Shown piece by piece: positions 1-5,455 of a DNA stretch of 5,550 nucleotides. The stretch covers positions 1-5,550 of the forward strand of contig JAAZCB010000248.1 in NCBI GenBank assembly GCA_012513545.1. Direction: 5' to 3'. The notes beneath the pieces were generated by a model, which worked only from the letters and a program-made list of their open reading frames with translations, did no database searches and was not told the DNA's origin. Origin of the DNA: Clostridiaceae bacterium (GTDB lineage Bacteria > Bacillota_A > Clostridia > Acetivibrionales > Acetivibrionaceae). Every line of letters starts with the position of its first letter. Position 1 is the first letter of the stretch. The translations under genes were made by a program, and so were the position numbers.

Positions 1-725
1 ACATGTTCGGATTAATGCTCTGGGCGCTGCTTGGAGGATTATCGCACACTTTCTTTGATTTGTTCAATTCATATGGAGCGAAATTTTTTTGGCCGATTAT
101 TAATAAAAAGTATTCAATAGATCTTATGAATCCAGTGGACCCGATATTCACTCTGTCGCTGGCAGGCTGTGTATTTACATCGGGTGATATCCGGAAGGTG
201 TGTATGTATTTGTTTATTCTTTATCCGGTTACCAGGTTTATTTTAAGGTTTGCAGCATCTAAGCAGATAAGAAAAGTCTTCGGACAAACAAGCAAAAAAA
301 TCAGCTTGCTTCCATCAATGACAGGATTATTCAGATGGCATTTTGTTTTAGAGAAGGATAACTGTAATATAGTTGGTGAAAAGACTATGTTCCGGCGAAA
401 TATCAGGATTATACAAAAACTTAATAAAATACAGGATGAGATTTTAGAAAAGGTGCATATTACATATGTTGGCAGAGTTTTTATGGAAATTACACCTATA
501 TATCATGTGATTAGTGAAAAGATTGGAAGTATAACAAGATATGTTCTTATTGATATGAGATATTATACCGGTAACGATTTTCTGCACCATGCTGTTCTTG
601 AAGTAGATGAAAATGATTATATTGTTTTTTCGAGTTTTAATGCATACTCTATTAAAAGAGTCAGCAATATTCCGGCACCTTCTGAAAAAACAGGCACAGT
701 GTTCTCGAGATTTGTAGGTTTTTAG
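1..725 (+). CDS. YdjM/YfhP-like membrane-bound metal-dependent hydrolase family protein, 5'-partial
   Basis: The reading frame is open at the left edge, so the true start lies upstream; 240 residues from the first visible Met remain (numbered from that Met). Residues 1-25 hold a hydrophobic segment running into GGLSHTFFDLFNSYG, with H15 and D19 as the HxxxD pair typical of the YdjM/YfhP (DUF457-like) family of putative inner-membrane hydrolases, followed by the family's conserved VDPIF motif (residues 45-49). A second hydrophobic stretch covers about residues 48-82. The remaining 150 or so residues are a mixed, probably soluble domain that I do not recognise. Proteins of this family usually have about four membrane spans, so one or two spans are missing here because of the window edge. 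The biochemical function is not established in the family; 'hydrolase' is a name by homology. A strong terminator follows 36 nt after the stop, so the gene ends its own transcription unit. Confidence 0.8.
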   Translation, partial: MFGLMLWALLGGLSHTFFDLFNSYGAKFFWPIINKKYSIDLMNPVDPIFTLSLAGCVFTSGDIRKVCMYLFILYPVTRFILRFAASKQIRKVFGQTSKKISLLPSMTGLFRWHFVLEKDNCNIVGEKTMFRRNIRIIQKLNKIQDEILEKVHITYVGRVFMEITPIYHVISEKIGSITRYVLIDMRYYTGNDFLHHAVLEVDENDYIVFSSFNAYSIKRVSNIPAPSEKTGTVFSRFVGF

Positions 726-760
726 GAGTAAGCGAGTTTATACTATATTATTTAGAAAAT

Positions 761-805
761 AAAACAAAACAGCCTTTGCATAAAAAAGGCTGTTTTGTTT
801 TTGTG
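761..805 (+). terminator. Rho-independent terminator after the membrane hydrolase gene
   Basis: A perfect 17-bp inverted repeat joins 761-777 to 785-801 around a 7-nt loop (778-784). The core is AGCC/GGCT and the outer part A/T-rich, so the + strand RNA ends in a T-rich run (793-802, interrupted by one G). The mirrored A-run on the left arm means it could also act on transcripts from the right, but no - strand gene needs it. It separates the membrane protein gene from the dehydratase-like gene. Confidence 0.9.
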
Positions 806-834
806 AAATATTTAAGCCAAACCATAAAGTGTAC

Positions 835-862
835 AGACTGCTTGCCCTGATGACGGGGGTCT
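835..862 (+). other. Short GC-rich imperfect hairpin upstream of the promoter
   Basis: AGAC (835-838) can pair with GTCT (859-862), and inside it CCC (845-847) with GGG (856-858), leaving unequal internal loops. It is the only GC-rich patch in the 726-939 gap and sits upstream of the predicted promoter, so it would not be in that transcript. It may be a protein-binding site or nothing; I match it to no known element. Confidence 0.2.
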
Positions 863-878
863 AAAATAATATAAAGTC

Positions 879-907
879 TTTCAACAAAAGAATTTGTATA
901 TTATAAT
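879..907 (+). promoter_or_regulatory. Candidate sigma-A promoter for the dehydratase-like gene
   Basis: A perfect -10 hexamer TATAAT lies at 902-907. The -35 side is poor: TTTCAA at 879-884 gives 17-nt spacing with three matches, while TCAACA at 881-886 gives four matches at 15 nt. The start point would be near 914, leaving a short leader of about 25 nt before the TTG start. Position just after a terminator supports it. Confidence 0.55.
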
Positions 908-925
908 GTAATTTGAAGTTGTGTT

Positions 926-933
926 AGGGAGGA
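926..933 (+). promoter_or_regulatory. Ribosome binding site that fixes the TTG start
   Basis: AGGGAGGA is a near-ideal Shine-Dalgarno sequence 6 nt before TTG at 940-942. No ATG or GTG in this frame is comparably placed, and the protein family begins right here with the conserved VGFTTSIPVEVLFAAG stretch, so the TTG is the start. Confidence 0.85.
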
Positions 934-939
934 TTTGTT

Positions 940-1923
940 TTGAAAAATGTAGGATTTACGACAAGTATACCTGTAGAAGTTTTATTTGCAGCGGGCTTAA
1001 GACCAATTGATTTGAATAATATTTTTATAACACATGAGAATCCTGAGAGATTGCTTGAAAAGGCAGAAAATGCAGGTTTTCCAAGGAATACATGTGCATG
1101 GATAAAAGGTATTTTTTCAGCTGTTTTACTGCACGGCAATATTGATACAATAATAGGAGTTATAGAAGGTGACTGTTCAAACACAAAAGCCCTAATAGAA
1201 GTTTTTGAGCTATACAACATAAAGTGTGTACCGTTTTCGTATCCGAACTCCAGGAATTACAGGAATCTAGAGGCTGAAATACTATCGCTTTGCCGTTATT
1301 TTAATGTTACTTTGAAGGATTGCAGTGAAATAAAAAATAAACTGGATACTATACGTAAAAAACTTATATATCTTGATGAGCTTACGTGGAAAAGTAATAA
1401 AGCCAGAGGTTTTGAAAATCATATCTGGCAGGTATCATCAAGTGATTTTAACGGAGATTATGAATTGTTTGATGCCGAGCTTGACAGGGCAATAACAGAA
1501 ATTGAGGAGAGGCAGCCTTTGAGGGAAAGAATCAGATTGGGATATATTGGCGTTCCCCCTATAAACGGCGACCTGTACAGCTTCATTGAGACACTTGATG
1601 CAAGAATAGTTTATAATGAGGTGCAACGCCAGTTTGCCATGCCTTGTGGGGTTGACTGTGAAGACATTGTTGAGATGTACAGGATGTTTACTTACCCATA
1701 TAATCTTAGTGGTAGGCTTTCTGATATTAAAAATGAAATATCAAAAAGAAAACTGAATGGGGTTATACACTATACACAGGCATTTTGTTTCAGGGGAATT
1801 GAAGATATAATTATCAGGAAGGAACTAGGTATTCCTGTTCTTACTTTAGAAGGTGACAGGCCCGGTAACCTTGACCAGCGAACTAAGCTAAGACTTGAGT
1901 CATTTATTGATATGCTGTATTAA
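940..1923 (+). CDS. 2-hydroxyacyl-CoA dehydratase-family Fe-S protein (single-subunit, HgdB/YjiM-like)
   Basis: The 327-aa product belongs to the 2-hydroxyacyl-CoA dehydratase/benzoyl-CoA reductase subunit family (PF06050-type), cytoplasmic Fe-S proteins that receive an ATP-energised electron from an activase. The N-terminus VGFTTSIPVEVLFAAGLRPIDLNN is the family opening. Candidate cluster ligands are C52 (in TCAWIKG), C79 (in EGDCSNTKALIEV) and C283 (in AFCFRG); the last precedes the usual closing block GIPVLTLEGDRPG (residues 297-309) and a C-terminal helix. Other cysteines are C96, C118, C128, C236 and C240. It is shorter than HgdA/HgdB (about 380-480 aa), and no second catalytic subunit is adjacent, so it probably acts as a homodimer. 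The activase gene 215 nt downstream is its likely partner. Family membership is clear; the substrate is unknown, and a reductase of the double-cubane protein type is as possible as a dehydratase. Translation starts at TTG behind a strong ribosome binding site. Confidence 0.85.
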   Translation: MKNVGFTTSIPVEVLFAAGLRPIDLNNIFITHENPERLLEKAENAGFPRNTCAWIKGIFSAVLLHGNIDTIIGVIEGDCSNTKALIEVFELYNIKCVPFSYPNSRNYRNLEAEILSLCRYFNVTLKDCSEIKNKLDTIRKKLIYLDELTWKSNKARGFENHIWQVSSSDFNGDYELFDAELDRAITEIEERQPLRERIRLGYIGVPPINGDLYSFIETLDARIVYNEVQRQFAMPCGVDCEDIVEMYRMFTYPYNLSGRLSDIKNEISKRKLNGVIHYTQAFCFRGIEDIIIRKELGIPVLTLEGDRPGNLDQRTKLRLESFIDMLY

Positions 1924-1950
1924 ACACGATAAAGATTTTACATCGTGTTT
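1922..1950 (+). terminator. Hairpin at the end of the dehydratase-like gene; weak terminator or attenuator
   Basis: AAACACGAT (1922-1930) and ATCGTGTTT (1942-1950) form a perfect 9-bp stem with an 11-nt loop, starting inside the stop codon. Only the short tail CAATTT follows, so the T-tract is poor. It may stop part of the transcription, protect the 3' end, or be an operator; it shares its CACGA/TCGTG core with the next dyad. Confidence 0.4.
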
Positions 1951-1968
1951 CAATTTCCTAAATATAAT

Positions 1969-2010
1969 ATCACGACAATTAGATTTTTCAATGTAGAATC
2001 ATTTCGTGAT
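1969..2010. repeat. Inverted repeat ATCACGA/TCGTGAT
   Basis: ATCACGA at 1969-1975 is the exact reverse complement of TCGTGAT at 2004-2010, 28 nt apart. The shared CACGA core also occurs in the hairpin at 1922-1950, giving four copies (two per strand) in 90 bp of otherwise very AT-rich DNA. This could be a pair of regulator binding sites between the two genes. Confidence 0.4.
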
Positions 2011-2043
2011 TTATATAGAATAAGGTGATTAAGTTTTATATTT

Positions 2044-2074
2044 TTTACAGGAAAAAATTATCTTAAATTAAAAT
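2044..2074 (+). promoter_or_regulatory. Weak candidate promoter before the activase gene
   Basis: TTTACA (2044-2049, five of six matches) and TAAAAT (2069-2074, five of six) are separated by 19 nt, longer than the preferred 17. The surroundings are so AT-rich that chance matches are expected. If unused, the activase gene would depend on readthrough past the hairpin at 1922-1950. Confidence 0.2.
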
Positions 2075-2129
2075 AATATATGAATTGAATCATTGATAAA
2101 TTTTTAAACAAACTTTTATGTATGATAAC

Positions 2130-2135
2130 AGGTGG
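2130..2135 (+). promoter_or_regulatory. Ribosome binding site supporting the 2139 start of the activase
   Basis: AGGTGG lies only 3 nt before ATG 2139, closer than usual, but it is the only Shine-Dalgarno-like sequence nearby. An in-frame ATG at 2118 has none and would add seven residues absent from the family. Confidence 0.5.
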
Positions 2136-2138
2136 AAT

Positions 2139-2906
2139 ATGAAAATATTAGGAATAGATTTAGGAAGCAGATCGGTTAAACTGGCAGTTTTCGATGATAA
2201 CAAAATGATTTATAATAAAGTAATTGATACTGCTGTTTTTTATCGCGATTATTGTTCTAATACAAACAGGAAGATAAGTATACACTTTGAAAGACTGGGG
2301 ATAACCTTTTTTGATAAGATAGTAAGTACCGGTTATGGTCGAAATAATGTTAATGTAGAAGGCGCTGAGGTTATTACCGAGTTAAAAGCTCATGTATTCG
2401 GGGCAATGTGGCAAACAGGCATTAAGAGTTTTACACTGCTGGATATAGGTGGTCAGGACAGCAAAGTTATATCTGTAAGTGAAGGTAAAATGGTTGACAT
2501 GATACTAAACGACAAGTGTGCAGCCTCATGTGGGAGATACCTGGAAAACATGGCAAGCATTTTGGGGATTGGTATTGACGAACTAACCAGGTATTCAGAC
2601 AATTATGTTGAGTTAAACTCAACTTGTGCAGTTTTTGGTGAATCTGAATTAATAGGAAGGATTTCTGAGGGATATGCAATTGAGACCCTTGCTGCAGGTG
2701 TAAATTATTCACTTTATAAAAGAATAAAGCCTTTAATTGAAAGATTTCCGCAGAATTGTCTAGTAGCTACAGGCGGTGTTGCAAAAAATGGAGCAATTTT
2801 TAAGTATATAAAGGCCGAAATGAATTATGAGGATGTAATTATACCGGAAAACCCTCAGTTGAATGGGGCGATAGGATGTTGTTCATATCATTTGTCTAAA
2901 AACTAA
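2139..2906 (+). CDS. BcrAD/BadFG/HgdC-type ATPase activase of a 2-hydroxyacyl-CoA dehydratase-like protein
   Basis: The 255-aa product matches the homodimeric, [4Fe-4S]-bridged activases (HgdC is about 260 aa) that couple ATP hydrolysis to low-potential electron transfer into a partner Fe-S protein. It has the ASKHA (actin/Hsp70-like) ATPase fold: GIDLGSRSVK (residues 5-14, first phosphate loop), STGYGR (63-68), DIGGQDSK (102-109, second phosphate loop), the cluster loop NDKCAASCGRYLENMA (124-139), STCAVFGESE (161-170) and a late glycine-rich ATGGVAKN motif near residue 217. The Fe-S ligands should be C127 and C163, corresponding to the two conserved cysteines of HgdC. Most relatives read CAAGTGR where this one has CAASCGR, adding C131. 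The start at 2139 is chosen because MKILGIDLGS is the normal family N-terminus. Its likely client is the dehydratase-like protein 215 nt upstream. Family assignment is firm, the physiological reaction unknown. Confidence 0.9.
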   Translation: MKILGIDLGSRSVKLAVFDDNKMIYNKVIDTAVFYRDYCSNTNRKISIHFERLGITFFDKIVSTGYGRNNVNVEGAEVITELKAHVFGAMWQTGIKSFTLLDIGGQDSKVISVSEGKMVDMILNDKCAASCGRYLENMASILGIGIDELTRYSDNYVELNSTCAVFGESELIGRISEGYAIETLAAGVNYSLYKRIKPLIERFPQNCLVATGGVAKNGAIFKYIKAEMNYEDVIIPENPQLNGAIGCCSYHLSKN

Positions 2907-2924
2907 ATTGTTATTAACAAAATT

Positions 2925-2953
2925 TTGATAAAAGCTATATATACTGTTATACT
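2925..2953 (+). promoter_or_regulatory. Strong candidate promoter of the queCDE operon
   Basis: TTGATA (2925-2930, five of six) and TATACT (2948-2953, five of six) are exactly 17 nt apart, and TGT at 2945-2947 supplies an extended -10 TGn. This is the best promoter in the window. A start near 2960 would give a leader of about 110 nt. No convincing terminator separates it from the activase gene 18 nt upstream, so readthrough may add to expression. Confidence 0.7.
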
Positions 2954-2959
2954 TATAAA

Positions 2960-3068
2960 GGCAAACAAAGCAAGCATTATATTAAGGAAGATGATTTCCA
3001 TACATGAACTATATGGAACAGTTTAAGAAGCATATGCATACGTTAAAATAATATTCGGGAGGTTTTTT
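2960..3068 (+). promoter_or_regulatory. 5' leader of queC with alternative hairpins; no recognisable preQ1 aptamer
   Basis: The leader holds a 7-bp hairpin TTCCATA/TATGGAA (2996-3002 with 3012-3018, 9-nt loop). Its left-arm TTCC (2996-2999) can instead pair with GGAA at 2986-2989, so the two stems exclude each other. A palindrome GCATATGC lies at 3030-3037, and a 15-codon open frame runs 3004-3051 without a well-spaced ribosome site. The CACC-type core and A-rich tail of preQ1-I are absent, and I see no preQ1-II or -III layout. The ribosome site GGGAGG (3057-3062, 6 nt before ATG) has no complementary anti-site in the leader. Regulatory function is inferred from length and position only. Confidence 0.3.
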
Positions 3069-3731
3069 ATGAGTAAGGCCGTTGTTTTACTGTCCGGAGG
3101 ACTTGATAGTACTACTTGCATGTCTGTAGCGCAAAGAGAGGGTTGTGATTTGTTTCCACTCTCCTTTGATTATGGTCAGAGGCATAAAAAGGAATTAAAT
3201 TGTGCAAAACAGATTGTCAAATATTATAAAGTGAAAAACCACATGATAATAAACATTGCCAATGTAGGCGGAAGTGCATTAACAGATATGAATATAGAAG
3301 TACCTGAATATAAGGGACTTCCCCATATACCTGTTACATATGTTCCAGCAAGAAACATAATCTTTTTAAGTTATGCGGCAGGTTATGCAGAAACTATTGG
3401 AGCAGATGCAATATATATTGGAGTTAATGCCATAGATTACAGTGGTTATCCTGACTGCAGGCCTGAATTTATTGAAGCTTTCGAAAAGGTAATAAAGGTT
3501 GGAACAAAAGCTGGTGTTAACGGCAAGCCTGTAAAAATTGTTACTCCTTTAATAAATCTGACTAAGGCAGAAATAATCAAGCTAGCATGCGAAAATAGAG
3601 CTCCTCTTCATCTGACAACAAGTTGTTACAAGGGTGAGGAAAAGGCCTGCGGTGTTTGTGACAGTTGTGTTTTAAGACTGAAGGGCTTTAAAGAGGCAGG
3701 TATAGTTGATACAATTGAGTATGTGAAATAA
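3069..3731 (+). CDS. queC: 7-cyano-7-deazaguanine (preQ0) synthase QueC
   Basis: QueC converts 7-carboxy-7-deazaguanine and ammonia to the nitrile preQ0, using ATP, through adenylated acid and amide intermediates. The 220-aa protein has the usual length. The N-type ATP pyrophosphatase PP-loop SGGLDS is at residues 9-14, followed by FDYGQRHKKEL (residues 33-43) and the substrate region VPARNIIFLSYAAGYAE. The C-terminal zinc site is complete: C186, C194, C197 and C200 in SCYKGEEKACGVCDSC. GGGAGG lies 6 nt before the ATG, and the start MSKAVVLLSGGLDS is standard for the family. It is first in a queC-queD-queE run in the order known from Bacillus subtilis queCDEF, behind its own strong promoter; queD follows after 43 nt. 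No anomalies are seen. Confidence 0.97.
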   Translation: MSKAVVLLSGGLDSTTCMSVAQREGCDLFPLSFDYGQRHKKELNCAKQIVKYYKVKNHMIINIANVGGSALTDMNIEVPEYKGLPHIPVTYVPARNIIFLSYAAGYAETIGADAIYIGVNAIDYSGYPDCRPEFIEAFEKVIKVGTKAGVNGKPVKIVTPLINLTKAEIIKLACENRAPLHLTTSCYKGEEKACGVCDSCVLRLKGFKEAGIVDTIEYVK

Positions 3732-3774
3732 ATTATATACGACTAAATTATGAATTAATGAAAGGATTAGCTTT

Positions 3775-4158
3775 ATGAAGATTGGCAAGGTTAGCGTTTC
3801 AAAGGTTTTTACATTTGACAGCGCACATCATTTAAATGAATATAACGGAAAATGTAAGAATATACATGGTCACACTTACAAGTTGGAGATCACGGTAAAG
3901 GGATATCCGGATAAGAATGGACTTGTGGTGGATTTTCACGATTTGAATGACATAGTTGAGAACGAAGTGTTATCGAAAATTGATCATTTGTACCTGAATG
4001 ATTTGTTTGATTTTAACCCTACTTGCGAAATGATAGGCCTGTGGATTTGGGAAGAAGTAAAAAAAAGAATTACAAACATGGAATGCAGCCTGGAGAAACT
4101 TGTTTTATGGGAAACTCCAACAAGTTTCATTACTATAGATAAGGAAGACCTTGATTAA
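3775..4158 (+). CDS. queD: 6-carboxy-5,6,7,8-tetrahydropterin synthase QueD
   Basis: QueD, a zinc enzyme of the 6-pyruvoyl-tetrahydropterin synthase (T-fold) family, turns 7,8-dihydroneopterin triphosphate into 6-carboxytetrahydropterin, releasing acetaldehyde and triphosphate. In this 127-aa protein the zinc ligands should be H18 (in DSAHHL), H31 and H33 (in NIHGH). The catalytic cysteine is C27, in the CxxxHGH spacing characteristic of QueD. The catalytic Asp/His pair is D70-H71 in KIDHLYLN; VVDFHDL (51-57), PTCE (82-85) and the pterin-anchoring E113 in LWETPT are all present. AAAGGA (3761-3766) lies 8 nt before the ATG. The product feeds QueE, encoded 89 nt downstream. GTP cyclohydrolase FolE, which makes its substrate, is not in the window. 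Sepiapterin-type or true PTPS activity is less likely given the que neighbours. Confidence 0.96.
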   Translation: MKIGKVSVSKVFTFDSAHHLNEYNGKCKNIHGHTYKLEITVKGYPDKNGLVVDFHDLNDIVENEVLSKIDHLYLNDLFDFNPTCEMIGLWIWEEVKKRITNMECSLEKLVLWETPTSFITIDKEDLD

Positions 4159-4233
4159 TAAGTTGAATAAACCTGGCTTATATTGATTTTTGAGAAATGG
4201 TAACAGTAGTATCCGATAAGCCCGTAGTTTTAC

Positions 4234-4239
4234 AGGGAG
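4234..4239 (+). promoter_or_regulatory. Ribosome binding site that decides the queE start
   Basis: AGGGAG lies 8 nt before ATG 4248. The in-frame ATG at 4197 has no comparable site and would add 17 residues before MKVNEIFLSIQGES, the usual QueE N-terminus; the shorter start is therefore preferred. Confidence 0.75.
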
Positions 4240-4247
4240 ATAATATT

Positions 4248-4880
4248 ATGAAAGTAAACGAAATATTCTTAAGTATACAGGGCGAAAGCATGACTTCCGG
4301 TTTTCCCACCATCTTCGTAAGGTTTACAGGTTGCAATTTAAGATGTAGTTATTGTGATACTGCTTATGCTTATGAAAATGGTGAAGAAATGACTGTGCAT
4401 GAAGTACTGGAGAAAATACGCAGACTTTCCTATAAAAGAGTATGCCTGACAGGAGGGGAGCCTCTTTTACAACCTGAAATAGAAAGCCTGCTTGATTTAT
4501 TGCCGGATCATAATGTCTCAATTGAGACAAACGGTTCAATTGATCTGAAAAATGTTAACATTAAAAGTAATAATCATTGTTTTGTTATGGATGTGAAAAC
4601 ACCATCTTCAGGGTGTTCTGATCAAATGTTTTTTGATAATTTTGATATCCTGGGTGACAGGGATGAAATAAAGTTTGTAATTGGGGACAGCAGGGACTAT
4701 GAGTGGTCAAAAGAAATTATTATGAAGAGGTACATAAAAGGAATAATAACTTTTTCTCCGGTATTTGGGAAGATGGACTATAAATACCTTATAAAAAGAA
4801 TACTGGAGGACAGGCTTGATGTTAGGTTTCAATTACAGCTTCATAAGATAATTTGGGGACCTTATAAAACAGGAGTATAA
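4248..4880 (+). CDS. queE: 7-carboxy-7-deazaguanine synthase QueE (radical SAM)
   Basis: QueE is a radical S-adenosylmethionine enzyme that contracts 6-carboxytetrahydropterin to 7-carboxy-7-deazaguanine, losing ammonia; Mg2+ assists in the family. The 210-aa product starts MKVNEIFLSIQGES. The cluster motif is the standard CX3CX2C: C29, C33, C36 in GCNLRCSYCDT, not the CX14CX2C variant of some proteobacterial QueEs. T38 matches the Mg-binding position known in the family. The SAM-binding motif GGEP is at 69-72, IETNG at 92-96, DVKTP at 115-119, and the closing FQLQLHKIIWGPYKTGV is the family C-terminal signature. The protein is somewhat shorter than B. subtilis QueE (243 aa), but no motif is missing. 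It is third in queCDE, and its last codons contain the ribosome site of the next gene, suggesting translational coupling. Confidence 0.96.
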   Translation: MKVNEIFLSIQGESMTSGFPTIFVRFTGCNLRCSYCDTAYAYENGEEMTVHEVLEKIRRLSYKRVCLTGGEPLLQPEIESLLDLLPDHNVSIETNGSIDLKNVNIKSNNHCFVMDVKTPSSGCSDQMFFDNFDILGDRDEIKFVIGDSRDYEWSKEIIMKRYIKGIITFSPVFGKMDYKYLIKRILEDRLDVRFQLQLHKIIWGPYKTGV

Positions 4881-4885
4881 TTTGC

Positions 4886-5455
4886 ATGTATGATTGGGAA
4901 AAATTAATCGAAGAATGTTCAGTATGTAAAAAGTGCGGACTAGGAACTACCAGAACCAATATTGTTATAGGACGTGGAAACCAAAATGCACCTTTAATGC
5001 TTATAGGCGAAGGTCCTGGGGAACAGGAGGACTTACAGGGACTTCCTTTTGTCGGAGCAGCAGGCAAGCTGCTGGATTTATTGCTTAAGGCAATAATGAT
5101 AAAGGAAGATCAATACTATATTGCAAACATAGTAAAGTGCAGACCCCCCGGAAACCGTGTGCCAAATGATGATGAGGCGCAAAAATGCATTTCCTTTTTA
5201 AGAAATCAGGTATTCCTTGTAAAGCCCAAGATAATTGTGTGCCTAGGTGCTACAGCAATGAAATATGTTGTTGACAAGGATGCTAAAATAACTAAAATAA
5301 GGGGTCAGTGGATTGAAAGAAAGGGATACTGGATTATGCCTACTTTTCATCCGGCTGCCCTATTGAGGGATGAGTCTAAAAAAGTCCTGATATGGGAAGA
5401 CTTTAAAAAGGTAAAACAAAGGTTGGATGGCATATGTCAAAATCAGATAAGCTGA
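4886..5455 (+). CDS. Family 4 uracil-DNA glycosylase with [4Fe-4S] cluster
   Basis: This 189-aa enzyme should excise uracil from DNA as the first step of base excision repair of deaminated cytosine. Four cysteines have the family 4 (Thermus TTUDGA-like) layout: C14 and C17 (CKKC), C85 in IVKCRPPGNR and C101, giving CX2C...CX15C. Motif 1 is GEGPGEQED (41-49) followed by GLPFVGAAGKLL (52-63), with F55 placed to stack on uracil. Motif 2 is HPAALLR (155-161). AGGAG (4871-4875) inside the end of queE lies 10 nt before the ATG, and only 5 nt separate the genes, so co-expression with queCDE is likely. Such proteins were formerly annotated as phage SPO1 DNA polymerase-related. The link to queuosine synthesis may be only operon organisation. 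A second UDG-like gene overlaps its end. Confidence 0.94.
   Translation: MYDWEKLIEECSVCKKCGLGTTRTNIVIGRGNQNAPLMLIGEGPGEQEDLQGLPFVGAAGKLLDLLLKAIMIKEDQYYIANIVKCRPPGNRVPNDDEAQKCISFLRNQVFLVKPKIIVCLGATAMKYVVDKDAKITKIRGQWIERKGYWIMPTFHPAALLRDESKKVLIWEDFKKVKQRLDGICQNQIS

Noticed and set aside
801..818. TTGTGAA-4 nt-TTAAGCC resembles a Rex redox operator upstream of the redox gene pair.
   Set aside because: Only the left half-site fits. The right half keeps TTAA and loses the CAA end, and the site is about 60 nt upstream of the -35 region.
2118..2138. Earlier in-frame ATG for the activase at 2118.
   Set aside because: No ribosome binding site there, and the added seven residues MYDNRWN precede the normal family start MKILGIDLGS.
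940..2906. Classical 2-hydroxyglutaryl-CoA or lactyl-CoA fermentation operon.
   Set aside because: Only one short catalytic subunit is present, and the CoA-transferase, ETF and acyl-CoA dehydrogenase genes that accompany those pathways are absent from the window.
2908..2926. TTGTT/AACAA hairpin followed by AATTTT as terminator of the activase gene, or as a Rex-type operator.
   Set aside because: Only 5 bp, all but one A/T, no proper T-tract, and it abuts the queC -35 element. As a Rex site the half-site spacing is wrong: 13 nt overall instead of 18.
2907..3068. A preQ1 riboswitch was expected upstream of queC.
   Set aside because: I found no preQ1-I stem with its CACC-type core and A-rich pairing tail, nor a layout like class II or III. 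By eye this is negative; a covariance search would be decisive.
4197..4247. Earlier in-frame ATG for queE at 4197.
   Set aside because: The 17-residue extension is not family-like, and the good ribosome site at 4234-4239 serves the ATG at 4248.
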